Both the position numbers and the translations under genes were made by a program. Below, in pieces: positions 29,711 to 38,577 of a DNA stretch of 64,000 nucleotides. Source of the stretch: Thraustochytrium sp. TN22 (lineage: Eukaryota > Sar > Bigyra > Thraustochytrida > Thraustochytriidae); the NCBI GenBank assembly GCA_013306675.1, contig JABLUY010000037.1, positions 120,780-184,779 of the forward strand, given 5' to 3'. Each line of letters opens with the position of its first letter. Position 1 is the first letter of the stretch. The notes beneath the pieces were generated by a model. It saw only the letters and a program-made list of their open reading frames with translations, was not told the origin of the DNA and ran no database searches.

Positions 29711-30913
29711 GGCTGCGAGCGGGTTGCCAGGCACGCGCAGCGCCGTCCCTGGCCCCCGCGCTGGCCGTGCCGGCCGCGCCGGCCGCGCTCGCGCTGGACT
29801 GGTCGAGCGGCGGCGACGTCCAACGGGGATGCCGTCCCGCGGCGCCGCGGCGATGCGCGGACTCCAGGCGGGCTGCCTCGCCCTCGAGCACGGGCAGCTC
29901 GGGCGGGGCTCTGCGCCGCGCCCGCCTGGCCACGCTGGCCGCGCCGCTCGCCGGCGCCGCTCGCGAGCCGCGCCGCAGACCGCGCGCGCGCGGATGGGAC
30001 TTGCCGCGACGCGCGCTTGGCTAGTAGTCGATGCGGCGCGATTAGACCGCTTTGCGGGCATAAGTCTCTTCAAGCTCGTACGAGGCATTTTGCGCGCGTC
30101 AACTTCGCCTCTGCAGTGGAGCACTTCAACGTGACGTCGGCGGCGGCGCGCGGAGCCGCCTTCGTCCTTCGTGTCGCGCTTGGCGTCGAGAGCTCCGTCG
30201 CGGGCTCACTCGGCCTCGCCCAGGCGTTGAAACGTGGGGTCCGAATCCCGCCGTGGGGGAACGCTTACACTCGCCGGGGCTAGCCTTCTGCGCCCTCTAA
30301 AAAAGCTGAGCACACCAAGCGTGCACGGTCAGCCGGGCTTCAGGTCTGCAGGACCCATGTAGTACAAAAGATGCGGTTGCCGTGAGGGAGACACAGACAT
30401 ACAGCTCATGCCGCACATGACTTGCCAGAGGCGCCCGAAAACTTCGTCAGGTCCGAGCCCGGGCCCGAGTCCAAGTCCTCAGCGCTCTTGTTCACGGAAC
30501 CGTAAACGCCCCAGAGCGCAAGCGGGCCGTCCTGGCAAGCTGGCTTCCTGTTGCGGCAGAGTCTCGCAAGATTGGGGACAGCGTGTATCTGTCCTTTCTC
30601 TGTGTACTCGTCTGCGAGTCAGGCTGCGAACAAGACAGATCGTGCTCATGCTGACCCTCGCGCTCTCTCGCACGCTAGGAACTATGAGGCTGTGGGGCTT
30701 AGGCCGCTGGCTTTCTGGCGCTCTCCAGAGCGGTCACGGAACCCGATTCGGTCTGTGCAGACGCCCGTCTTCTTTGGGGGGAGGTCCAAGCTGAACGGCA
30801 GGGGGTCGCGCCGTGCGGGCCTGGCAAACCCGCAATCGTCGCTGCAAAAGACTCACTGCCACGAGCCAGCCGTGTGAGCAGTCCTGGCGTGTACGCGCGA
30901 ACTCGCCGCTGCC
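29711..30913. other. Divergent spacer between the TTL gene and a small ORF
   Basis: About 1.2 kb. The part next to the TTL start (29711-30125) is Arg/Ala/Pro-rich in every frame. The remainder is less GC-rich, has no long ORF with recognisable composition, and includes GGGCCCGAG-type short repeats near 30450-30475. It is probably 5' regulatory sequence for both sides. Confidence 0.4.
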
Positions 30914-31189
30914 ATGTCGTCGCTTGGCGAGCTCGGTGGCAGCCTTCTGAAGGAACTTGTCGGAAAAAAGCGCGAGGTGCTTCACAAGGAGGCCAACATT
31001 TTGGAGATTGGCGAGCCGGGATTGGTCAAGTCCAAGATCACGCTTCGTTGTCTCTCCTGCAGGACCGAGACGGTCAGCTCGAGCTCGGGCTCCGGGGAGA
31101 AGACGGCTTCCACGATCGCGCGCGAAACCGCGCAGGCGGACCTCGACAGCGCATGCCGCCTCAACCCTAGCTGCAGCCGCGTCCAGTAA
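30914..31189 (+). CDS. Small hypothetical ORF (91 aa)
   Basis: The ATG is in GCCATGTCG context. The product begins MSSLGELGGSLLKELVGKK, contains RCLSC with two nearby Cys further on (CRLNPSC), and has balanced composition unlike the Arg/Ala-rich noise frames around it. I do not recognise a family. No signal peptide or membrane segment is visible. It could be a short protein, one exon of a longer gene, or chance. Its stop lies 8 bp before a 20-bp direct repeat. Confidence 0.3.
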   Translation: MSSLGELGGSLLKELVGKKREVLHKEANILEIGEPGLVKSKITLRCLSCRTETVSSSSGSGEKTASTIARETAQADLDSACRLNPSCSRVQ

Positions 31190-31769
31190 GATCATCACAG
31201 CCAGGACGACCGCCTCACAGCCAGGACGACCGCCTCAACATGTCTGTTCAGTCCTCGGTCTCCGCGGCACTCTCGCAAGCGCGTGAGAACGTCAAAAAAA
31301 ATCTAACCTTCAAGGTCGTTTTCCCCCCAAAATTGCTAAAAGCTCTTCACTGTCAGTGCCGAGTGCTTTTCAGGTTCGCTCTGCGCGTAGGCATCGTCTC
31401 CTGCGCATGGCTTAAGGCGCCTCGTGCAATGGCGCCGGGCGCCTCCTTGACAACATTGACAACAAGAACGGGCGGCCGCGACAGGTCCCGCTTCGTGGTA
31501 CCTGAGCGCGCAGCGAGCTCGCTTGGTCCCGCCGGATGGCAGCGTGGCGGCGGCGGCGCAGACGGCGATCGCGCGCGTGCGCGGGGCCGAGGGCGGGCGC
31601 GCGGGCGGCTCGGGCGCGGCGGCGCGGCGCGGACGCGCGCGTTCGTACCAGCGTCCCAGCCCGGGCGGCGGGCTTTAGTGTCGCTTGTCCTTTGTTGTCT
31701 CGCGCGCGCGGCGACAGGGAGCACGGCGACGGCGACGGCGACGGCCAGGGCGCCGCGAGCGAGGGCAAG
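31190..31769. other. Upstream region of SRP19 with a 20-bp tandem duplication
   Basis: A 20-bp unit (CAGCCAGGACGACCGCCTCA) occurs twice head to tail at 31198-31237. An ATG at 31240 opens a 177-codon frame that begins plausibly (MSVQSSVSAALSQAREN) but becomes Arg/Ala-rich; it is left unannotated. The SRP19 frame is open back to an ATG at 31536 through Arg/Gly-rich sequence. Confidence 0.5.
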
Positions 31770-32438
31770 ATGATGCCGGGCATGGGGATGCCGGGCATGG
31801 GCATGCCGGGCATGCCTGGCATGCCTGGCATGCCGGGCGGCGGGCCGCCCATGTCGCCGGAGGAGATGGCGGCGCAGATGGGCGTGCCGGCGGACGCGAT
31901 GGAGGAGGAGCGCATGGAGCAGGCCGCGGCCATGGAGCAGCGGCAGCGGCTGCAGCAGCAGATCAAGGAGGCAGACTTCACCACCGGGGAGTGGTGCACG
32001 CTTTACCCGATCTACATCGACTCAACCAAGTCCGTGAGCGAGGGCCGCCGCATCCCGGTCGAGGAGTGCTGCGAGGGCCCTATCGCGGAGGAGATGGCGA
32101 CGGTGCTCTTCGAGAAGGCGCGCTTCACCATCGTGCTGGAGCGCGGCAAGGCGCACCCGCGCGAGCCCACGCGCCGCACGGGCCGCATCCGTGTCAAGTA
32201 TCGGCAGCCGGACGGCCAAATGCCCGTCCACCTGGACTTCCCCACGAAGCGTTCGCTGATGCGCTACTGCGGTAAGGCGATCCCGGGCTGCGAGATCCGC
32301 AAGCAACGTCTCGCGGCGCGCGCCGAGCATGAGAAGCGTGTCGCTGCGGCGCTCGCCAAGCAGAGCAAGGGCGCTGCCGGCGCGATTGGCAATGCGGGCG
32401 CCTCCAAGAAGGACAAGAAGAAGAAGGGCAAGCGATAA
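31770..32438 (+). CDS. SRP19: Signal recognition particle 19 kDa protein with MPGM-repeat N-terminus
   Basis: The SRP19 core is clear: EWCTLYPIYIDSTKSVSEGRRI, then FTIVLERGKAHPREPTRRTGRIRVKY, and a Lys-rich C-terminus (KKDKKKKGKR). SRP19 binds SRP RNA helices 6 and 8 and allows SRP54 loading for ER targeting. Here the core is preceded by MMPGMGMPGMGMPGMPGMPGMPGGG and a Met/Glu/Gln-rich helix, giving 222 residues against about 144 in animals. The start at 31770 is the first of two adjacent ATGs; the upstream in-frame ATG at 31536 would add 78 mostly Arg/Ala residues and is unlikely. The Met-rich repeat recalls the tail of the p23 gene at 2.4-3.1 kb. Confidence 0.85.
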   Translation: MMPGMGMPGMGMPGMPGMPGMPGGGPPMSPEEMAAQMGVPADAMEEERMEQAAAMEQRQRLQQQIKEADFTTGEWCTLYPIYIDSTKSVSEGRRIPVEECCEGPIAEEMATVLFEKARFTIVLERGKAHPREPTRRTGRIRVKYRQPDGQMPVHLDFPTKRSLMRYCGKAIPGCEIRKQRLAARAEHEKRVAAALAKQSKGAAGAIGNAGASKKDKKKKGKR

Positions 32439-33046
32439 ATGGGGCGGGCAAGCGCAAGTGGGCATCGTGGAGCAGGCTAGGACTGTCTCCGTGTTCCTGC
32501 TGCTGCTGCTGCTGCTGCGGCGGCGGCGGCGGCTGCGGCTGCGGCTGCTGCTGCACCAATCTCGCTCGAATCGCCCTTGGACGACGAGGCTGCCATTGCC
32601 GCGCGCCAGCACGCTGCTCATGTCCGTGTGGAACTTGACACGCGGCTGCGCCGCGCGCGCGTAGACTAGTCTCCCTCCAGGGAGAACGCAACGCTTTTCC
32701 TGCAGAGGAAAAGCAACACTCACACATTTCCTTTCTTTCTTACTTTCGCGCTTTCTCATTTTCACGCATTTACACATGTCAGTCAGTGCTTCGAGAGACG
32801 TCCGCACTTGCCTTCATGAAGAAGCCTGCACGGTCCGCGAGATATGGCTCGAAGAGGCTCGTGGTCCGGCTTCTTTTCAAAGACGCAGTGAATCTCGGCA
32901 CAACAGAAGCCCGCCAGGCTTATTATCCTGCAGATGCGAGGCAGCACTCACTGTAAAATTTTCTTCTTTCCCTTCTTCATGCCACGCGCTCACCTGAGGC
33001 CTTCACTCGCACTGCGCTTCACATGCCACGCGCTCACCTGAGGCCT
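32439..33046. other. Convergent spacer with CTG/CGG microsatellite and part of a 44-bp duplication
   Basis: A CTG run followed by CGG and CTG runs lies at about 32496-32555. Pyrimidine-rich TTTCTTTCTTACTTTC sequence lies near 32728-32750. The first copy of a 43-bp direct repeat is at 32978-33020. I see no gene; ORFs are short and repeat-driven. Confidence 0.45.
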
Positions 33047-33064
33047 TCACTCGCACTGCGCTTC
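32978..33064. repeat. 43-bp direct repeat, two copies, over the 3' end of a hypothetical gene
   Basis: Copies at 32978-33020 and 33022-33064 begin CATGCCACGCGCTCACCTGA and are identical, separated by one A. The second copy contains the last codons and stop of the minus-strand 148-residue ORF. Confidence 0.85.
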
Positions 33065-33493
33065 GCAAGACCGTGGCACCCGTACTTGCCGCCACCACCG
33101 CACAAGGACGTTGGCGCGGTCCGCAAGGTACCGCTCGTAGGCGCGACCTGGCTTTCCCGTGGTGCAATAGACCTCGCCCGGGCATGCGCCATAGCGGTGC
33201 ACGAGGCGCACCAGCACGTAGTAGTCCGCCTTGAGCTCCCTTCGACGCAGGTCCTCCGAAAGCTTTTGCTCGCGACGCATCGCGGCCATCTCTTCGCGCT
33301 CCGCTTCGCGACGCGCGCCATGCGCCGCGCGCGCCAGGTCCTCGCTCGGGTCGAAGCGACACTGGAAGCCCCAGAGCTTGGTTGCGAGCGGCTGCGCACC
33401 GCCGTAGCTCACGAGCACGGACGCGGCGGCCACGTCGCGACTGCGCACGCCAGCGAGGCGCGCGCCCACGCGCCGCCGCGCCTGCGGCGCCAT
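33047..33493 (-). CDS. Hypothetical protein (148 aa)
   Basis: The ORF starts MAPQARRRVGARLAG in a GGCGCCATG context consistent with other starts here. It has an Arg-rich N-terminus that could be a mitochondrial presequence. A charged helical middle (ARREAEREEMAAMRREQKL) is followed by a C-terminal part with aromatic residues (ADYYVLVRLVHRYG, VLVRWWRQVRV). Composition and third-position GC look like coding sequence. I do not recognise a family. The stop codon lies in a 43-bp duplicated segment, so the C-terminus CEAQCE could have been altered by that duplication. The frame extends in neighbouring frames only as noise. Confidence 0.5.
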   Translation of the reverse strand: MAPQARRRVGARLAGVRSRDVAAASVLVSYGGAQPLATKLWGFQCRFDPSEDLARAAHGARREAEREEMAAMRREQKLSEDLRRRELKADYYVLVRLVHRYGACPGEVYCTTGKPGRAYERYLADRANVLVRWWRQVRVPRSCEAQCE

Positions 33494-33812
33494 GATCTCG
33501 GTCGCAGCTCTGCGACCTGGTGCGGCCGTGAATGTGCCTACGGCGCCGCTTCACAGCCCTGTGAAGTAGTTGTGCGCGCTTGTGCCACCGCCGCCACGAC
33601 CGACCGCGCCGGGCCGGGCCGTGCCGAGTAAAGCAGTGGCTCGCTTTTGGTGCACACTGGGTCCGCGCGACAACCACAAGTCAGGTCACGGCATCAGGGC
33701 AGGTCGAGTCGTTCTCGCGCGATGCACGGCATGCGATGCAGTGCCAAACAAAGGCGGCCGGACGACCGAGCGGTCGCACCACCGCGCGGCGGCCCAAGTC
33801 CGGGCAGGCACC
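33494..33812. promoter_or_regulatory. Divergent promoter region, hypothetical gene / coiled-coil PPC-like gene
   Basis: This is 319 bp between divergent ATGs. No repeats or recognised elements are evident. Confidence 0.35.
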
Positions 33813-34869
33813 ATGGCGCTGGCGGACTTGGCGCTCGCGCAGGTGGACATCGACCGCGCGGCCAATGCGCAAGTTCTGGTACGTGGCGCGGCATCAACGA
33901 GGCTGGCGAAGGAACGAGCTTGACAGTGAGACGAGACTGACCGTGCGAGAACATCGATCAGGCCAAGGATGACCGCGCGGCGCAGGTGGACAGGCTCAAG
34001 GCGAAGCCATCCGAGGCCTTGGCGGAGGTTCTGCGGCAGCCGGGCACAGCGTCCCCAGCGCAGCAGCAGACGCCCGTTCAGATCCAGGGCCCGACCACCG
34101 CCTCCGTCAAGCTCCGGAAAAGGGCCAAGCAGACGGCGCTGGCTGTCGATCGTGCGCAGGCCGCCTCGCCGACGGCGGCGGCGAGGGTGCAGGCGTCGGC
34201 CGAGGCGACGAGCAGGGTCAATGCTGAGCTCGCGGCGCGGCTGGCCAAGCTGCAGCGCGCGAACCGGGACGAGGACGAGCAGGCGGCGCGGCTCGAGAGT
34301 GCGCTGGCGCAGGAAGGCATGGCTGCGTGTCCAGAGTTCATGGGCGAGCTCGCTAGCCTGACGACCAAGCTCAAGACGCTCACTGCAGAGTTGACGGCGC
34401 GCGCGCCACGCGAGCTAGAGAGCGGGTACGAAATCAAGGACACGGCCTTGCAAGGCGAGACGCGCTTTTACCGACTGCCATTCGAGCCGGGCAGCGCCGG
34501 CTTCAAGGTGGTCCTTCAGGCCATCGAGGGCGACCCTGACCTCTACGTGTGTCAGACCAACCCGAAGCCAAGCAAGGCGCACCACACGTGGCGATCGGCC
34601 TCCGAGGGCGTCGATGTTGTGCACGTGCAGCAGGGCGATCCAAGTTTTCGCGAGCACAGTCTATTCGTCGGCATTCACGGCCACAGCCGATGCCACTTCA
34701 GTCTGCGCGCCTCCTGGATCGAGAACCGCAACCTGATGCGCCGCAACGACGCACTCGAGGTGCGCAAAACGGCCGTGGCGCGCGTCTCGGAGAAGATCAT
34801 ACGATATCGCGAAAAGGAGACCAGACGCAAGGCCCTGCAGCAGCAGGCGGCCGTACATGAGCAGGCAGC

Positions 34870-34913
<44 letters not shown>

Positions 34914-35674
34914 GCCAAGCGAGGCGCTCCGTGGTGGGTAGTATTGCGGGCCCGATCAAGCCCGTGTCGGCAGCTGCTCGACGAGCCTCGAGCGTTGCGG
35001 ACCCTGGGGAGCGAAGGGCCTCGATTCGCACGCAGGCGGCGCGTGGAGGGGACCCACGCGCCGCGGACGGGAGCAGGCTGGACGACTATAGCGTCAAGCG
35101 CCAGCTTCTGCAGGACCTCGCGGCGCTTCGCAGGCAGACCAAGGAGCGCAGCCGGGTGGTCAACGCGCGAAAACTGTGGGACGGCGACGACTGCCCGTCT
35201 GCAGAGGTCCAACGCGCCTTTTGGGTGGGCGTCGGCGATTTTCGCGTGGGCAAGCCGGCCCGTAGTGTGCCCGTGGGGCCCGGCGAGGTGCCGGGTGTGC
35301 TGCGCTTTGGCAGACGCAAGCTGCGGGTGGGCGGCGTGACACCGCTGACAACGCGTGGCGACCGGCAGCCCCGCGAGCTCTCGGACGACGTGGAGACGCA
35401 ATGGAAGGCGCGCGTGGAAATGCAAGAGGCCCGCCTCCTGGACACCATCGCGGGCGGTGCCCAGCTGACCGAGCTAGGTGGGCTGGCACTCGAGGTGCCG
35501 GTCCGCAGCGCTGACCCCGGCACGCGCAAGGCATTTGCGCGAGAGTCTATTGCCGCGGCTCGCACGAAGCCGCCCAACCTGGACCTTGGTCCGGTCGGCC
35601 TGTCCACCAAGGAGGTCGAGCAGGACCGCCAAGTCGTTTCCTCTTCGCGATCATTTGTAAGCTTTCGGCGCTGA
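33813..35674 (+). CDS. Coiled-coil protein with a PPC-like beta-sandwich (two exons proposed)
   Basis: The long ORF has no ATG near its beginning, only GTG at 33986. Joining 33813-33878 (MALADLALAQVDIDRAANAQVL) to 33950-35674 through a GTACGT...CGAG intron restores an ATG, keeps phase 0 and continues the helix, giving about 596 residues. An N-terminal coiled coil (about 20-150) is followed by a domain resembling bacterial-type pre-peptidase C-terminal beta-sandwiches (FYRLPFEPGSAGFKVVLQAI, GDPDLYVCQTNPKPS, HSLFVGIHGHSRCHFSL). A basic helix, a polyGln tract and a disordered tail follow. Similar PPC-like modules occur in uncharacterised protist proteins. Function is unknown; the domain call is tentative. 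Confidence 0.6.
33879..33949 (+). other. Proposed intron (71 nt) in the coiled-coil/PPC-like gene
   Basis: The donor is GTACGT, with a CTGAC branch-like motif about 10 nt before the AG acceptor (33948-33949) and phase 0 on both sides. The intron contains an in-frame TGA at 33938, so splicing is needed to join the ATG to the long frame. Confidence 0.6.
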
Positions 35675-35703
35675 CTTAGAAAAAGATAAGACGACGTGAA
35701 CCT

Positions 35704-36417
35704 TTACTCCTTCTTCTCCTCGGCCTGCTTGACGCGCGGGAAGATCTGGTACACGTCAATGGCACTAGCGATGGCGCCGCAAGCGCCGCAAATGGGCTCC
35801 GAGGAGAGGTAGAGCTCGCTGATGTGCAGCGTGCTGATGACGGTGACAAAATGCTTGACAAAGTCGAGGCGGCGGCGCAGGCGCTGGTCGCGCACCTTGT
35901 CGTCGTCCGCGCCGTTGGCGGGCGCCTCGCGCCGGATCTCAGAGAGCACGTACGCCACGTTGATAATGGCCGAGAGCACGAAGCCGGTGAAGCTGATGCG
36001 CTTGCTGCGCGCCTGGTCGCCCGGCACCCAGCCGATCTGCTGCAGCCAGCGGATGTGGTCGCCGATGTGCCACCAAATCATGCCGAGCTGCGCCACGACG
36101 TAAGCCATCTGCGCATCCTCGCGCCACGGGTACTTGGCCTTGCTCAACGCCAGCAGGATCGGCACGCTCGACAGCCAGCGGTTCGTCCGGCGCGTGTCCA
36201 TGAGCCGCACGAAGAGCGACCGCGACCGCTCGTGCACCAGCGCCCACCGCGCGTACTCGACGGACCCCTTGGGCACGCGCTGCAGCGCCTGCGCCGCCAC
36301 GCCCGCCACGGCCCGCGCGCCATAGTGCACCAGCTTGCCGATCTTGTCGCGCCCGCCGCTCGTCGCCAGAAACGCGTTCAGCCCGCCCAGGCTCGCGTCC
36401 ATCGGCGCCGCGAGCAT
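35704..36417 (-). CDS. PEX11: Peroxisomal membrane protein PEX11
   Basis: The 237-residue length is normal for PEX11. Recognisable features are GGRDKIGKLVHYGARAVAG at the N-terminus, SRSLFVRLMDTRRTNRWLSSVP in the amphipathic region and a hydrophobic stretch (FTGFVLSAIINVAYVLSEI). The C-terminal helix (SSEPICGACGAIASAIDVYQIFP) precedes a charged end. PEX11 remodels peroxisomal membranes during elongation and division. The ATG at 36417 was preferred to one five codons downstream; upstream the frame runs into a Glu-Gln repeat from CTCCTG hexamers, which I treat as 5' UTR. The stop lies only 29 bp from the stop of the convergent neighbour. Confidence 0.82.
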   Translation of the reverse strand: MLAAPMDASLGGLNAFLATSGGRDKIGKLVHYGARAVAGVAAQALQRVPKGSVEYARWALVHERSRSLFVRLMDTRRTNRWLSSVPILLALSKAKYPWREDAQMAYVVAQLGMIWWHIGDHIRWLQQIGWVPGDQARSKRISFTGFVLSAIINVAYVLSEIRREAPANGADDDKVRDQRLRRRLDFVKHFVTVISTLHISELYLSSEPICGACGAIASAIDVYQIFPRVKQAEEKKE

Positions 36418-36425
36418 CCTGCTCT

Positions 36426-36461
<36 letters not shown>

Positions 36462-36775
36462 CGGTGTCCTGCCGCCCCTGGCGCTGCGCCACCAGGCAGG
36501 CAGGCAGGCCCGCGCCGTGCTCCGCCTCGCCCCGCCCCGCGCCCGGAGCGCTCGCGGGCGCGCCGCTGCCGCCGGGACGCGCCTCGCCTCGCCTCGCCCC
36601 GCCCCCGCCGCCGCTGCCGGCCCTGCGCGCGCGAGAGAGAGCGAGAGAGAGGGCTCGCGCGAGACGGAGATGGCGGACTGCTGGTGCTCTGGTCATGGCC
36701 TCGTGCGCATTTCGAAATTTTGCGCAAAGTTTCGAAATTTCGAAAGCGCAGAGCCGCAACTGGACCCCAGCGGCC
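36418..36775. promoter_or_regulatory. Divergent PEX11/PPIL2 promoter with TTTCGAAA/GCGC palindromes
   Basis: This 358-bp region holds CTCCTG hexamers next to PEX11 and GCCTCGCC repeats in the middle. An AT-rich island at 36704-36750 has TTTCGAAA three times and GCGC three times, forming an imperfect inverted repeat with TGCGCA at its left end and GCGCA at its right. In this GC-rich setting it stands out as a likely shared binding site or core promoter. Confidence 0.5.
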
Positions 36776-38290
36776 ATGGCCAAGGGCGCCAAGCGCCTGC
36801 ACGAGGGCGCCGCCGCGCGCGGCGGCGGCGGCGCCGCGGCCGGCGCCGCGGCCGGCGAGGCGGAGGCGCTGCCGCTGGACTGCTGCGCGCTGTCGCTGGC
36901 GCCGTGGACCACGCCCGTCATGGCGGTGGCGGCGCCGGGGCGCGGCCTGGTGTTCGAGCTCGCGCAGATCGCACCCTACGTCAAGCGCCACGGCGTGGAC
37001 CCGGTGCGCAAGCAACCGCTGCGCGCGGAGGACCTGGTGGACTTGCATTTTGCGCGCAACGAGCGCGGCGATCTGCACTGCCCCATCACGTTCAAGGCCT
37101 TCAACCAGCACTCCGCCGTCGTCTGCATCCGTGACACGGGCAACGTCTTTAGCCTGGAGGCCGTGGAGAACCTCTGCGTGCGCCCGCGCCTCTGGCGCGA
37201 TCCGCTCTCCGACAAGCCGTTCAAGGGCAAGGACTCCATCATCACGCTGCAAGACCCGCACGGCGCCGTCGCTGGCGCCACGCCCGCCCCGAGGGCCACG
37301 GCTGCCACGGCTGCCACTGGCGACCGTGCGCCGGCGCAAGCGGCCACGCCTGCGCCCAGCGTTCGTCTCTCCGGCATCGCCGAGCGGATCATGCAAAAGG
37401 CAGAAGCGGCCTCCCGTAAGCGCGCCTTGCCCGCGTCGCTGCGCGGCCCTGTCGCCGCCTCGACCGCCTCCCATAGCGCCGACACATACCGACAGACCGC
37501 CGCGACGCTCACGAGCTCCGCGGCCGACGCGCCAACGAGCAGGCAGGTCGCGGCCATGGAGGCCGCCGACCGGGAGAAGCGCCGCTACCGCGCGATTCGC
37601 AACCTCAAGAAGAAGGGCTACCTCCGACTCGAGACCTCCCACGGTGACCTGAACCTAGAGATCTACTGCCACTTCACGCCGCGCACCGCCGAGAACTTCC
37701 TCGGGCTCGCGACCAAGGGCTACTACGACGGCGTTTCCTTCCACCGCCTCGTGCCGGGCTTTGTGTTGCAGGGCGGCGACCCGACGGGCACCGGCCGCGG
37801 TGGCCAGTCGCTCTGGGGTGCGCCCTTTGAAGACGAGCTAGATCCAGGCAACGTCCATCTCAAGCACGCGCAGCGCGGCCTCCTCTCCATGGCCAACGCC
37901 GGGCCCAACACGAACCGCTCGCAATTCTTCATCACCCTCGCGGCGTGCCCTTCCCTTGACCGCAAGCATACCGTCTTTGGGCGCGTCGTGGGCGGCCTCG
38001 AGGTGCTCGACAAGATGGAGGCCGTCGGCCGTGGCGACGGCGACCGTCCGCAGGAAGAGATCCGCATCCGGCGCGCCCTCGTCTTCGTGAACCCCATCAA
38101 GGACTACGACGACGAGCACGGAGGCCCTCCCATGCCAGCGGCGCCGCCGTCTTCCGTAGAGAAGGCCCCGGCGCCCGAGCCTGAGGACCGCCCAGTCAAG
38201 AAGGCCAAGACCAAGCCCAAGACTGGCCGTGGGGGCGGCAGTGGCGGCTCTGCGGGCGGAGTCGTCTTCCAGAATTTTGATGCTTGGTAA
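36776..38290 (+). CDS. PPIL2: U-box cyclophilin PPIL2/CYP60-type
   Basis: The 504-residue protein has the PPIL2 layout. The N-terminal block has PWTTPVMA and GLVFELAQIAPYVKRHGVDPV. A U-box follows at about 95-160 (LHCPITFKAF, NVFSLEAVENLC), then a linker, and a cyclophilin domain at about 279-440 (GYLRLETSHGDLNLEIYC, FHRLVPGFVLQGGDPTGTG, NRSQFFITL, KHTVFGRVVGG). PPIL2 is a nuclear, spliceosome-associated protein with E3-like U-box. The cyclosporin-contact Trp of classical cyclophilins reads Ser here (CPSLDRKH), so drug binding may be weak. The tail is basic with a likely nuclear signal (KKAKTKPK). The ATG at 36776 has a GGCCATGGC context. Confidence 0.9.
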   Translation: MAKGAKRLHEGAAARGGGGAAAGAAAGEAEALPLDCCALSLAPWTTPVMAVAAPGRGLVFELAQIAPYVKRHGVDPVRKQPLRAEDLVDLHFARNERGDLHCPITFKAFNQHSAVVCIRDTGNVFSLEAVENLCVRPRLWRDPLSDKPFKGKDSIITLQDPHGAVAGATPAPRATAATAATGDRAPAQAATPAPSVRLSGIAERIMQKAEAASRKRALPASLRGPVAASTASHSADTYRQTAATLTSSAADAPTSRQVAAMEAADREKRRYRAIRNLKKKGYLRLETSHGDLNLEIYCHFTPRTAENFLGLATKGYYDGVSFHRLVPGFVLQGGDPTGTGRGGQSLWGAPFEDELDPGNVHLKHAQRGLLSMANAGPNTNRSQFFITLAACPSLDRKHTVFGRVVGGLEVLDKMEAVGRGDGDRPQEEIRIRRALVFVNPIKDYDDEHGGPPMPAAPPSSVEKAPAPEPEDRPVKKAKTKPKTGRGGGSGGSAGGVVFQNFDAW

Positions 38291-38577
38291 GAATCGTAAG
38301 AGAGCAAAGTCGTGGCGCCGTCCGCGCAAATTGAATTCCAGCCAGAAGAGTTCAGGCGCCGAACCGCCTAAAGGCGATACGCCATTGAGTTCGAGCCGCC
38401 TCACCTGAGCCGCCCTGAGCCTGAGCCTGAGTCGTTTCACGGTGCACACCGGAGTCCCCGCTCTTGGTTCGCTTCTTCGTACGCACAATAACCCAAATCA
38501 ATCGCGGCCATTCGCGGCCATTTGCGGCCATCCGCTACGGGTTGGCAATCGACTTTGCAAATACGTCGCTCCGGTGC

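Noticed and set aside
30225-30265. GGGGTCCGAATCCC looked like a tRNA T-arm.
   Set aside because: The loop lacks the TTCRA core, and no acceptor, D or anticodon arms could be folded upstream.
31240-31770. 177-codon plus ORF starting MSVQSSVSAALSQAREN.
   Set aside because: Only the first 25-30 codons look coding; the rest is Arg/Ala/Gly-rich and overlaps the SRP19 upstream region.
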